Source: Vibrio litoralis DSM 17657
GTDB lineage: Bacteria; Pseudomonadota; Gammaproteobacteria; Enterobacterales; Vibrionaceae
Length of the DNA stretch: 64,000 nucleotides
Assembly: GCF_000426765.1 (NCBI RefSeq)
Contig: NZ_KE384566.1
Coordinates: 529,830 to 593,829, forward strand
Direction: 5' to 3'
Notes under the pieces: model-generated
What the model saw: the letters and a program-made list of their open reading frames with translations, nothing else
The model's database searches: none
Told to the model about the DNA's origin: nothing
Translations under genes and position numbers: made by a program
Shown: one piece after another, positions 1 to 7,935 of the stretch
Numbering within the stretch: the stretch's first letter is position 1
How the letters are laid out: every line of letters begins with the position of its first letter

Positions 1-59
1 TTTTGAGTGGTGTGTAGCGTGAGCGCTTCGCTAAGTGTAAAAGCTAAAACTAATCAACC

Positions 60-100
60 GTCATCCTGAAAAGCGACGTAGGAGCGCAGTTCAGGATCTC
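60..100 (+). repeat. Dispersed intergenic hairpin repeat, copy 1
   Basis: A roughly 41-base unit bounded by the inverted pair ATCCTGAA / TTCAGGAT. A near-identical copy lies at 6501-6541 and an inverted copy at 21870-21909. The preceding bases (1-45) also resemble 6455-6498, so the repeated block is longer than the hairpin. A related segment containing GAGAAGCGAAGC lies at 244-262 and again near 6660-6680. It is non-coding; a reading frame crossing it on the minus strand is not credible. Confidence 0.8.
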
Positions 101-137
101 CTAACGTTTTCCCTATAACATTATAACGCACACAAAT

Positions 138-178
138 AAGGCCGATATAATCCAATATATCGGCCTTTCTTTTTTTTT
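138..178 (+). terminator. Intrinsic terminator of an upstream gene outside the window
   Basis: The stem AAGGCCGATAT pairs with ATATCGGCCTT around a short loop and is followed by a long T run (from about 167). It reads on the plus strand, so it most likely ends a gene left of the window. Confidence 0.75.
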
Positions 179-281
179 GCTCTAACACGTAACCCGAAGC
201 GAAGCGTTCTCGGCTCTCGCAACAATCTTCTTCTATCCGAGCCACGAGAAGCGAAGCGCCCGAGACTCGAGCCTCGCAATA

Positions 282-857
282 TTAATGATTCGTATCTTGT
301 GCTAACTGATTACCACGCAGCGTTAAACCACACAGCATGACAGGCATCGCGTTGTAGATCTCAGCAAACTCATCCAAACCCGTTAACCCTTGGTCAGATA
401 GCGTCATAATTGCCGTTTCTGGATCATAAAGCATACTAACAGACAGCAATACGCCACCTAGTAATGCGTTATCTTCACTATCTTCAGGCATCAAGTTTTC
501 CCAATCATCACGGCTAAGCTGCCAGCCTTGTAATAAGCCTTCAGCAAAGTCACGAACCGATTCAGTTACCACTTCTTCTTCATCCAACGCGTAGCCTTCA
601 GGCCAGCTCCAGGTGCCTTCAAGCAAAGCAGGGTGAATACGGTTCCATTCTGCAATAACAAGTTCAGCATATTGCTCAAACTGTTCAGCAGTTTCAAAAG
701 GAGCCGTCTCTTCACCACCCCATAAGAACGGAAGCCATTCAGAAGGATCAAGCAAATGTGGTGCAGCTGCCATAGCAGTGATAAAGCCTTGTGTTTGCGC
801 GGCATTCAATAATTTGTTTTCAAGCTCAGGTTGGCTTAGTAGTTCATCTAACGTCAC
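282..857 (-). CDS. UPF0149 (YecA/YgfB-like) family protein
   Basis: A 191-residue acidic, all-helical protein. The features seen are FAEGLLQGW in the middle and a C-terminal half typical of the UPF0149 family. It has no C-terminal SEC-C zinc motif, so it is the short form. The molecular role of this short form is not something the sequence reveals. It stands alone on the minus strand; the long gap to alaE (divergent) should hold its promoter. The family call is by recognition of the overall pattern. Confidence 0.7.
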   Translation of the reverse strand: MTLDELLSQPELENKLLNAAQTQGFITAMAAAPHLLDPSEWLPFLWGGEETAPFETAEQFEQYAELVIAEWNRIHPALLEGTWSWPEGYALDEEEVVTESVRDFAEGLLQGWQLSRDDWENLMPEDSEDNALLGGVLLSVSMLYDPETAIMTLSDQGLTGLDEFAEIYNAMPVMLCGLTLRGNQLAQDTNH

Positions 858-1188
858 GGTATTTACCTATTCACAAATGATGAGGTAATGATAGCAAGCT
901 CATAGGTGAGAACATACCGTTATTAGAAAAGTTTAAAACTCTTTGAACAAATGCCCAATTGAAAGACTAGTGAATCCATTTGCTTTAAATTAAATATACA
1001 GATTTATAAACTGGGTTTACTTTGAAAATGTAACTGTAAAAACCACTATATTTAAATTAAATGGTTTTTAATACTTTGATTTGGTTGGTGCAATAGGAAT
1101 ATAATCTGCCTAAAGTGAGAAGGGTAGTGAATCACGACTTAACTCATCAATTTTATTAGTTTTTTATTCTTGATAGGTAGGTTAGCAA
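858..1188. promoter_or_regulatory. Divergent intergenic region between the UPF0149 gene and alaE
   Basis: An AT-rich stretch of 331 bases with no credible ORF. It contains a long-looped inverted repeat, AAAAACCA (1038-1045) with TGGTTTTT (1062-1069). Promoters of both flanking divergent genes are expected here, but no single -35/-10 pair stands out enough to name. Confidence 0.4.
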
Positions 1189-1629
1189 ATGTCGTTTTCA
1201 GGTTCAGCCCGCTTTCGCCAAGCCGCAGCCGATATGTTTGCAATGGTAGTGTTTAGCTTTATTGCCGGCATGGCGATAGAGATCTTCGTATCAGGCATGT
1301 CTTTTCACCAATCACTAGCCTCAAGAACACTATCGATTCCAGTAAACATTATTATCGCCATTCCATACGGTTTATTTAGAGATTGGATACTACGTAAAAG
1401 CCAACATATCTCTATGAGTCGCTGGGTAAAAAAATTAGCCGATATGTTTGCTTATGTGACATTTCAGTCGCCAGTTTATGCCCTGATTTTATTAGTCGTC
1501 GGCGCAACCCCAAATCAAATCTTAACCGCAGTGATCAGCAACGCCGTCGTCGCAGGTGGAATGGGCGTAGTGTATGGCGTGTTCTTAGATGCGTGTCGTA
1601 AGTGGTTTAGAGTACCGATGTACACATAA
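1189..1629 (+). CDS. alaE: L-alanine exporter AlaE
   Basis: A 146-residue inner-membrane protein, matching the usual AlaE length of about 149. The family signature near the N terminus (ADMFAMVVFSFIAGMAIEI) is clear, and four hydrophobic segments are visible at roughly 15-37, 48-65, 84-105 and 112-133. AlaE exports L-alanine and lowers toxic intracellular alanine or dipeptide-derived alanine. The gene is monocistronic, with tRNA-Ser 140 bases downstream. Confidence 0.9.
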   Translation: MSFSGSARFRQAAADMFAMVVFSFIAGMAIEIFVSGMSFHQSLASRTLSIPVNIIIAIPYGLFRDWILRKSQHISMSRWVKKLADMFAYVTFQSPVYALILLVVGATPNQILTAVISNAVVAGGMGVVYGVFLDACRKWFRVPMYT

Positions 1630-1770
1630 GGCCAGTGGTGAGATAACGAAATAAGTTAAATATTGACCACTTAACCACAAAACACTGGAAAAAGCCCCAA
1701 AGCGCTTGACCTTACTCAGCATAATCATTAAATTAGCGCCTCGTTAAGCAAAGCCTTAACAACAAAATTC

Positions 1771-1858
1771 GGTGAGTTGTCCGAGTGGCTGAAGGAGCAC
1801 GCCTGGAAAGTGTGTGTACGGCAACGTACCGAGAGTTCGAATCTCTCACTCACCGCCA
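1771..1858 (+). tRNA. tRNA-Ser (anticodon GGA)
   Basis: An 88-nt type II tRNA with encoded CCA. The acceptor GGTGAGT pairs with ACTCACC, followed by discriminator G and CCA (1856-1858). The anticodon arm CACGC / GTGTG encloses the loop CTGGAAA with GGA at 1805-1807. A long variable arm and the T loop GTTCGAATC are present. The 3' end is repeated imperfectly at 2424-2445, suggesting past use as an integration target. Confidence 0.97.
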
Positions 1859-1865
1859 CATTCTT

Positions 1866-1896
1866 GAAAAAAGACGTCCTAGGACGTCTTTTTTTT
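1866..1896 (+). terminator. Terminator of tRNA-Ser
   Basis: The perfect palindrome AAAGACGTCC / GGACGTCTTT is followed by a T run, starting 8 bases after the tRNA CCA end. Confidence 0.9.
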
Positions 1897-2209
1897 GTGC
1901 CTGAAGATCACCAAAACCAATAAGGGCAATTTTTTATCTGACCATAACGGTTGCTCTATTATTGAATCTCAAGAGACATTAAAACAAGCTACCCCGGAAG
2001 CTAATAACTATGAGAGTGCGGTATTATCTTATTGCATGACGCCCAAAAATAGAGAACAGATTCAACAGCACTTAGGTTTGAAAAACCGTGAATACTTTAT
2101 AAAAAATATTTTAAAACCTTTGATTGACGCTAGTAAATTGGCTTTAACTATTCCCGATAAACCAACCAGCCCAAAACAAAAGTTTATTACGGTGCAGACG
2201 GGACAATGA
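1895..2209 (+). pseudogene. C-terminal remnant of a winged-helix (Fic/AlbA-2 ATPase-type) protein
   Basis: An open frame of 104 codons whose only upstream start is a TTG inside the T run of the tRNA terminator, with no ribosome binding site. This marks it as the tail of a lost gene. Its C-terminal half (MTPKNREQIQQHLGLKNREY, then LKPLIDASKLALTIPDKP) is the winged-helix end seen in large Fic-family or AlbA_2/ATP-binding transcriptional-regulator-like proteins. It sits between the tRNA 3' end and a degraded copy of that end at 2424-2445, so it is probably cargo left by a decayed integrative element. Confidence 0.6.
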
Positions 2210-2568
2210 TGTTAAATTTCGTTTCATAGCTCATAAATCCTCCCGTTGTATAATTGATGATTAGCTAAATAGTTCTTTTGATTCTAGCGTCTCATAGCAG
2301 AAATGTCATCTCCTAGGAAAGGTTTAGAGCTTTACTGCGATGGTAAAGTTGATTGTTAGAATGAGCATATCTGATAAGTAATACGTTAGGTAATAACAGT
2401 TGTTTACAATCTTAAGTCGTAGGCCTCACTCCGCCACATTCTTGAGGCCCTAGCAGATTGTTGGGGGCTTTTTTAGCCTACAGGCCTCTATATTTTCTTT
2501 ATCTCTCATCGCCATATCTAACTGAGCCATATATCATTATAAAAAAATGACTTACCTCTGGTTTTCTT
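2210..2568. other. Non-coding remnant with att-like repeat and terminator
   Basis: No ORF is supported. Bases 2424-2445 repeat the tRNA-Ser 3' end and the following bases (CGCCACATTCTTGA is shared) with a two-base deletion. A terminator-like hairpin (GCCC / GGGGC with a T run) follows at about 2447-2476. The rest probably includes the promoter of the methyltransferase gene. Confidence 0.55.
2424..2445 (+). repeat. Degraded attR-like copy of the tRNA-Ser 3' end
   Basis: CTCACT-CCGCCACATTCTTGA matches the tRNA end plus nine downstream bases (1847-1867) except for loss of two bases. Direct repetition of a tRNA 3' end is the normal footprint of tyrosine-recombinase integration. No integrase remains in the 580 bases between the copies. 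Confidence 0.6.
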
Positions 2569-3165
2569 ATGTCCCAAACAATTGCTATCTATAACGAAAA
2601 TGCAGCTCAATTTGTTGAGCAATATGATTCCGTTACCTTTGAATCGGTTCATCAGTCCTGGCAAGAATATTGGCCTCAATCTGGATCTAATGTTTTAGAT
2701 ATTGGTGCTGGCTCTGGGCGTGACTCGCGTTGGTTTGTGAATCAAGGTTGTTCTGTCGTGGCAGTAGAGCCTTGCGATAATCTACGTCAACTAGGGCAAC
2801 AAAACTCACCAGATTCGATTCAATGGTTTGGAGACTACCTACCAGATTTAGTCGGTGTTGAGGCATTGGCTCGTCAATTTGATTTGATCTTATTATCTGC
2901 GGTTTGGATGCATATTCCAGTTGAGCTACGTCCTGCTTCATTAAAAGCTTTAGCTGAACAATTAAATGCTCAAGGTAAGATCGTTATTACACTGCGTCAT
3001 GGTGACTTTGATGATGGGCGAGAAGGCTACGATGTGTCTATTAAAGAAATTGAAAGCTTGGCCAATCAAGTAGGTTTGGTGATATGCCAACAATCCGATT
3101 CCGATGATGTATTGCAGCGTAACTCAGTGATTTGGGAAACGGTTGTATTAAGCCAACAAAATTAG
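2569..3165 (+). CDS. Class I SAM-dependent methyltransferase
   Basis: 198 residues with a Rossmann-fold methyltransferase core. Motif I is VLDIGAGSG (42-50), the acidic strand-2 residue is in VVAVEPC, and the post-motif DLILLSAVWMHIP occupies the position of motif IV. There is no DPPY/NPPY or cysteine motif of DNA methyltransferases, so the substrate is more likely a small molecule, protein or RNA. The stop is one base before the GTG and seven before the ATG of the HNH gene, so the two form one transcript. The substrate cannot be told from sequence. Confidence 0.8.
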   Translation: MSQTIAIYNENAAQFVEQYDSVTFESVHQSWQEYWPQSGSNVLDIGAGSGRDSRWFVNQGCSVVAVEPCDNLRQLGQQNSPDSIQWFGDYLPDLVGVEALARQFDLILLSAVWMHIPVELRPASLKALAEQLNAQGKIVITLRHGDFDDGREGYDVSIKEIESLANQVGLVICQQSDSDDVLQRNSVIWETVVLSQQN

Positions 3166-3172
3166 AGTGAAT

Positions 3173-4267
3173 ATGACACCAATTCATCACCAACAGCAGC
3201 AACTAGATTTTATTGCCTACATTCAACGTTTGCTTGTTGAAGGTGATTTTACGGCAACGTATAAGTTTGCTTTATTGCATGCGCTGGCTGATGTCTGTGT
3301 CGAACAACCATTTGTATATGAAAACAGCGACCTGAATATTCCTTTAGATCTGTTAGCTGAAAAGCTGATTATTTTGTATTGGCATCATGCTGTACCATTT
3401 TCATCAGAACATACGGGTGAAATGGCGCTACTTAAACAGAATAGTGGCGGGCAATCTAAAGTCATTTCGGTGCTTTACGAATGCCAGCAAAATAACATCC
3501 GCAGTTTACGGGCGTTAAAGCAAAGTGAACATTGGCCAAGTGTTTTTAAAGCCGCCATGCAAACCTTAAAAGATGGGCCTCTTTGGCGTCTACAAATTCT
3601 TGCTAAACAAGAAGAGTGCTTTCTTTATCCCCATAGTAAAGGCCAATCGTACATTACGTTAAAGCCAGGCATTGCTTCTTGCTTTAGACGTTTTTACGAT
3701 CTGGTTGTCTATTTAGCCAAAAACTCATGGCTACAAAAAATTCAAAGTATTAAACATAATCAAAGTTTGATTGGCCCACAAAGTCAGTTGCATGATTTTC
3801 TATTTGGTTTAGACCGCAATGCACTAGGCAAAGCAAAGCCGATACTCGAAGAATTACAACATGGTCTGTGTTTTTACTGCCAAAAGCCGTTAAATGGAAA
3901 TACAGAAGTGGATCACTTTATTCCTTTTGCTCGTTATGCCAATGACCTAGGCCATAACTTTGTCGCTGCCCATCGAGCTTGTAATAACAATAAACGTGAT
4001 TTTTTAGCAGGGCAGAAGCATAGAGAGAATTGGGAAGATCAAAACCTCGTCCAGTTTAAAGCGACGATTGAATCTGAGTTGAGCGCCTATTTTCACTGCG
4101 ATGCAGATAAGTCTCGCGCGGTAAGTAATTGGGCCTACCAAGTCGCAAACAGTAATGGTGCAAAACTTTGGCTAGCAAAAGATAGCTTTGAGTTAGCGGT
4201 AAGTCAGCCATTGCAATATAGCCAACCGCTAGGTCTAGTGGCTGAAAAACCTGCAAAATATGAATAG
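3173..4267 (+). CDS. HNH endonuclease domain protein
   Basis: 364 residues from the ATG at 3173 (an in-frame GTG at 3167 is an alternative). The C-terminal third has a complete HNH module: CFYCQKPL (first zinc pair), EVDHFIP with His248 as the ββα-metal histidine, then HNFVAAHRACNNNK. The N-terminal 220 residues are helical and not recognised; they may bind the target or a partner. It is tightly coupled to the upstream methyltransferase, and the pair sits beside a tRNA-linked element remnant. A defence or toxin-like role is possible but not shown. Chromosomal HNH proteins of this layout are usually left uncharacterised. Confidence 0.75.
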   Translation: MTPIHHQQQQLDFIAYIQRLLVEGDFTATYKFALLHALADVCVEQPFVYENSDLNIPLDLLAEKLIILYWHHAVPFSSEHTGEMALLKQNSGGQSKVISVLYECQQNNIRSLRALKQSEHWPSVFKAAMQTLKDGPLWRLQILAKQEECFLYPHSKGQSYITLKPGIASCFRRFYDLVVYLAKNSWLQKIQSIKHNQSLIGPQSQLHDFLFGLDRNALGKAKPILEELQHGLCFYCQKPLNGNTEVDHFIPFARYANDLGHNFVAAHRACNNNKRDFLAGQKHRENWEDQNLVQFKATIESELSAYFHCDADKSRAVSNWAYQVANSNGAKLWLAKDSFELAVSQPLQYSQPLGLVAEKPAKYE

Positions 4268-4503
4268 TTGAAAAATCTAGCTTATATTTTCCATTGTTCC
4301 TTTTATTGTTATTTTCCCTATCATTTTTTCCATCTCTACACTTTTCCTACTAGCACTTTTGCCACCACGCTCACATTCTTACTTTCTTTTCTATCAATAA
4401 AACCCAAATTGTCGACAATCTCTTTGACACACGCCTCCTTTGTCGCTTAATTTATCACCATTAAATATAGATTGTTGACACTTTGGTGTTGGAGTGAGTG
4501 TAA
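4268..4503 (+). promoter_or_regulatory. prpR promoter and likely PrpR operators
   Basis: The perfect palindrome ATTGTCGACAAT lies at 4408-4419, just upstream of a TTGACA (4424-4429) and TTAATT (4447-4452) pair with a 17-base spacer. A degenerate copy, ATTGTTGACAC, lies at 4471-4481 between the promoter and the start codon. Palindromic GTnGAC-type sites fit FadR-subfamily GntR regulators, so autoregulation by PrpR is inferred. A weaker match (ATTGTCGACACA, 4872-4883) is inside prpR. The rest of the gap is T/C-rich and holds no supported gene. Confidence 0.55.
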
Positions 4504-5193
4504 ATGGCGAGTGTGGCAGACAGCGTGGTAAACAATATTTCTGATGTTAAAGAGCATACTAAATCAGAAAGCCTGACCGAGTATTTAATTGAAGCGATTG
4601 TGAATGGTGAGCTTGAGCCGGGGAGTAAAATCTCTGAGCCTGAGCTGGCTAAGTGTTTCTCGGTCAGCCGTGGGCCGTTGCGTGAAGCGATTATGCGGGT
4701 AGAAGCTTTGGGTTTAATTGAGCGTATTCCACATGTTGGGGCGAGGGTAACGACGTTCTCGCAGCAAAAGCTTATTGATTTATATGCGGTGCGTGAAGCA
4801 TTGGAAGGCATGGCCGCTCGCTTGGCGGCGCGTTGTATGACCGATGATGAAATCGATGCATTAGAACAGGTATTGTCGACACATTCTGAGCATATCAATC
4901 AATCGGATGGTCAGTCTTATTTTCATCAGCACGGCGATTTTGATTTCCACTACTGCATTATTAAAGCCAGCCGTAATGCTCAATTGATTACTTTGTTGTG
5001 TGATGAGCTGTATCACTTATTACGCATGTATCGTTATCAATCCCCACGTTCGCATTCCCGTCCGGTTGATGCGCTCAACGAACATCTATTTATTTTTCAG
5101 GCTATTAAGAATCGTGATGAAGAATTGGCGGAAATGCTGATGCGTCGACACATTTCAGGTAGTCGCAAGTTAATCGAGCAGCAAATCGGTTAG
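4504..5193 (+). CDS. prpR: GntR-family (FCD) transcriptional regulator of the 2-methylcitrate locus, PrpR-type
   Basis: 229 residues. The N-terminal winged helix-turn-helix (about 20-88) includes KISEPELAKCFSVSRGPLRE, and the C-terminal FCD ligand domain (about 95-222) begins at the LYAVREALEG helix and carries spaced His/Asp residues typical of metal-binding FCD folds. It lies 30 bases upstream of prpB, and the palindromes in its promoter suggest autorepression. In many Vibrio and Shewanella genomes a GntR regulator replaces the sigma54 PrpR of enterics; the effector is usually thought to be 2-methylcitrate. The gene name reflects this context. Confidence 0.8.
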   Translation: MASVADSVVNNISDVKEHTKSESLTEYLIEAIVNGELEPGSKISEPELAKCFSVSRGPLREAIMRVEALGLIERIPHVGARVTTFSQQKLIDLYAVREALEGMAARLAARCMTDDEIDALEQVLSTHSEHINQSDGQSYFHQHGDFDFHYCIIKASRNAQLITLLCDELYHLLRMYRYQSPRSHSRPVDALNEHLFIFQAIKNRDEELAEMLMRRHISGSRKLIEQQIG

Positions 5194-5223
5194 ATAAACA
5201 TATTCAAGTTAAGGAGAACGACA

Positions 5224-6138
5224 ATGGTGACATTAAGCCAGAGGCAACAATTGACTCAAGGACAAAAGTTTCGGCTCGCGGTAGAGCAAAATGATCCGCT
5301 GCAAATCGTCGGTACGATAAACCCTTATTGCGCCATGATGGCAAAGAATATTGGTCATCAGGCGATTTACCTTTCTGGTGGTGGTATTGCCAATGCGTCT
5401 TATGGTTTGCCCGATCTCGGCATTACAACTCTTAATGATGTGCTGGTGGATGTTGAGCGGATTACCAATGCGTGTGATCTGCCTTTGCTAGTGGATATCG
5501 ATACCGGATTTGGTGGCGCGTTTAATATTGCGCGCACCATTAAGGCAATGGAAAAAGCTGGCGCAGCGGCGGTTCACATGGAAGACCAAGTGGCGCAGAA
5601 GCGTTGTGGTCATCGTCCTAATAAAGCGATTGTGAGCCAACAAGAAATGGTCGACCGAGTAAAAGCCGCGGTAGATGCTCGCAGCGATGAAAGCTTTGTG
5701 GTGATGGCACGTACCGATGCACTAGCGATTGAAGGTATTGATAAAGCCATTGAACGTGCGATTGCTTGTGTCGAAGCCGGCGCGGATATGATCTTCCCAG
5801 AAGCGATGAACCAGTTAGAGCAATATGTGCAGTTTTCTGAAGCATTGCAGTCTGCAGTTGGGCGTCATGTGCCGATTCTGGCCAACATTACTGAGTTCGG
5901 CCAAACGCCATTATTTAACGGTGAGCAATTAGCCAAAGCTAAAGTGGATATGGTGCTTTACCCATTAAGCGCATTTCGGGCAATGAACCGCGCGGCAGAA
6001 AATGTCTATAAGCATTTATTGGTTGAGGGCAATCAAGAAGCGTTGCTTGATCAAATGCAGACTAGGGCGGAGTTGTATCAGCATCTTAAATATCATGATT
6101 ATGAGGATAAGCTGGATCAGTTGTTTTCGGAAGAATAG
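5224..6138 (+). CDS. prpB: 2-methylisocitrate lyase
   Basis: 304 residues, of the PEP mutase/isocitrate lyase superfamily. It cleaves 2-methylisocitrate to pyruvate and succinate, the last step of the 2-methylcitrate cycle. Visible residues are [11 protein letters not shown] (Mg-binding Asp91, Asp93), HMEDQ (Glu120) and KRCGHR with catalytic Cys128. A good Shine-Dalgarno (AAGGAG) lies 7 bases before the ATG. It is first in the metabolic set after prpR; 645 bases of repeats separate it from prpC, which is unusual for this operon. Confidence 0.95.
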   Translation: MVTLSQRQQLTQGQKFRLAVEQNDPLQIVGTINPYCAMMAKNIGHQAIYLSGGGIANASYGLPDLGITTLNDVLVDVERITNACDLPLLVDIDTGFGGAFNIARTIKAMEKAGAAAVHMEDQVAQKRCGHRPNKAIVSQQEMVDRVKAAVDARSDESFVVMARTDALAIEGIDKAIERAIACVEAGADMIFPEAMNQLEQYVQFSEALQSAVGRHVPILANITEFGQTPLFNGEQLAKAKVDMVLYPLSAFRAMNRAAENVYKHLLVEGNQEALLDQMQTRAELYQHLKYHDYEDKLDQLFSEE

Positions 6139-6783
6139 TAAGAGCTGAGCTGGAAGAGCGCGAATTAACCAAGTCGTCATCCTTGAGGAGCCTAGGCGAC
6201 ATCGAGGATCTAGGTATACAAGGTGTGGTGATTAGATTCCCGCTCTCGCCTAGGCTCGGCAGGAATGACGGTGTTTTCTGTTTCGTGTTGTGAGCGTCGT
6301 AGAAAGGCTTAAATTGTAGCCCAGAGAGTATTAGCCAACCAAGTCGTCATCCTTGAGGAGCCTCAGCGACATCGAGGATCTAGGTATATAAGGTGTGGTG
6401 ATTAGATTCCCGCTCTCGCCTAGGCTCGGCAGGAATGACGGTGTTTTCTGTTTCGGGTTGCGTGTGGAGTGAACGCTTCGCTACGTGTAAGAGCAGAAGC
6501 GTCATCCTGAAAAGCGACGTAGGAGCGCAGTTCAGGATCTCCCACAGTAATTGACTGAGTCACATGCGGTAGGAGATTTCTGATGTCGCCTTTCGGCTCC
6601 TCAGGAATGACGACTTAAAAGAATGTGACAGAAATGACGGTGCTTTTTTCGAGCTACGAGAAACGAGAAGCGAAGCTCCCGATATTCGATAAACCAATAA
6701 CGTGAAAACCATATCACTGCCCACCAAGTGCACTAAGCACGATGCCAATAGAGCGAACGCGGTGATATAGAAAAGGAGTTCAA
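6139..6783. repeat. Repeat-filled gap between prpB and prpC (170-bp-period tandem duplication plus hairpin repeats)
   Basis: A unit of about 120 bases beginning AACCAAGTCGTCATCC is present at 6167-6287 and, almost unchanged, at 6337-6457, giving a period of 170. Each unit holds two hairpins (GTCATCC...GAGGAT and GATTCCCGC...GGAATGAC). It is followed by dispersed repeat copy 2 (6501-6541) and a GAGAAGCGAAGC segment (6665-6677). No gene is supported; a minus-strand ORF at 6560-6790 merely runs through repeats. A good ribosome site (AAAAGGAG) precedes prpC. Confidence 0.85.
6501..6541 (+). repeat. Dispersed intergenic hairpin repeat, copy 2
   Basis: It matches 60-100 base for base over essentially the full hairpin unit, and 21870-21909 in reverse orientation with one or two differences. 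Confidence 0.85.
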
Positions 6784-7914
6784 ATGACAAACAAAACTTT
6801 AGCTGGAGCCGGTTTACGTGGACAAAGTGCAGGCACGACTTCGTTGTGTACTGTCGGTAAATCAGGTACCGGATTAACTTACCGCGGCTATGATATTACC
6901 GACTTAGCCCATCACGCCCAATTTGAAGAAGTGGCACATCTACTACTAGTCGGGCATTTGCCGAATCAAACCGAACTAGATGCTTATAAAACCCGTTTAA
7001 TTGCGCTGCGTGGGCTGCCGGATGCGCTTAAACAAACATTGGAACTGATCCCGGCAGATGCTCATCCAATGGATGTGATGCGTACAGGTTGTTCTGTGCT
7101 TGGCAATCTAGAACAAGAAACCGACTTTACCCAACAGCAAGTGGCGACAGAACGTATGTTAGCGTTGTTTCCGGCTATTATTTGTTACTGGTATCGCTTT
7201 AGTCATGATGGCGTGCGAGTCGATACTTTCGATCAAAGTGAAGATTCCATCGGCGGTTATTTTCTCAAACTACTCACCGATAAAGCTCCGAGTGAACTGC
7301 ATAAACAAGTGATGCATTGTTCATTGATTTTATACGCTGAGCATGAATTTAATGCCTCAACCTTTACTGCGCGGGTGTGCGCTTCAACCTTGTCTGATAT
7401 TCATTCTTGTATTACTGCGGCCATTGGTAGTCTGCGTGGGCCGTTGCATGGCGGTGCTAATGAAGCGGCGATGGAAATGATCCAAGATTGGCAAACGCCA
7501 GATGAAGCGGAAGCCAATATTCTGAAAATGCTAGCCAACAATGACAAGATCATGGGCTTTGGGCATGCGATTTATCGGGAAAGCGATCCTCGTAATGCAC
7601 TGATTAAACAATGGTCGAAAAAGCTTTCTGAAGCGGTAGGTGATACACAACTTTATGCGGTTTCAGAGCGTGTCGAAGCCGTAATGAAACGTGAAAAAGA
7701 TTTGTTCTGCAATGCCGATTTCTTCCATGCTTCGGCTTATCACTTTATGGATATTCCCACCAAGTTATTCACGCCAATATTTGTGATGAGTCGACTCACT
7801 GGTTGGTCAGCGCATGTGTTTGAGCAGCGAGCCAATAATCGAATTATCCGTCCTAGTGCGGATTATGAAGGGCCAGAGCATCAAGAGTGGCTGCCGATCT
7901 CGCAACGAGCATGA
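6784..7914 (+). CDS. prpC: 2-methylcitrate synthase
   Basis: 376 residues, citrate synthase family, short bacterial form. It condenses propionyl-CoA with oxaloacetate to give 2-methylcitrate. The catalytic triad is visible as His222 in GPLHGGANE, His261 in GFGHAIY and Asp312 in CNADFFHA. The length and the LTYRGYDI N-terminal motif fit PrpC rather than the longer GltA, and its place between prpB and acnD supports this. The AAAAGGAG site 6 bases upstream fixes the start. The acnD gene begins about 20 bases after the stop. Confidence 0.95.
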   Translation: MTNKTLAGAGLRGQSAGTTSLCTVGKSGTGLTYRGYDITDLAHHAQFEEVAHLLLVGHLPNQTELDAYKTRLIALRGLPDALKQTLELIPADAHPMDVMRTGCSVLGNLEQETDFTQQQVATERMLALFPAIICYWYRFSHDGVRVDTFDQSEDSIGGYFLKLLTDKAPSELHKQVMHCSLILYAEHEFNASTFTARVCASTLSDIHSCITAAIGSLRGPLHGGANEAAMEMIQDWQTPDEAEANILKMLANNDKIMGFGHAIYRESDPRNALIKQWSKKLSEAVGDTQLYAVSERVEAVMKREKDLFCNADFFHASAYHFMDIPTKLFTPIFVMSRLTGWSAHVFEQRANNRIIRPSADYEGPEHQEWLPISQRA

Positions 7915-7935
7915 TCAAATCAAGGTTTGGAGAAA

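Noticed and set aside
54..245. Minus-strand ORF of 63 codons at the left end
   Set aside because: It runs through a dispersed hairpin repeat and a terminator, and nothing in it resembles a protein family.
2569..4267. Calling the methyltransferase/HNH pair a restriction-modification system
   Set aside because: The methyltransferase lacks the (D/N)PP(Y/W) or PCQ motifs of DNA methyltransferases, so the pair is only flagged as a candidate.
4268..4450. Plus-strand 60-codon ORF after the HNH gene
   Set aside because: T/C-rich low-complexity product overlapping the prpR operator; no ribosome site.
6560..6790. Minus-strand 76-codon ORF before prpC
   Set aside because: Product of repeat sequence (same SRKA/SFLR-type codons occur in other repeats); no start site support.
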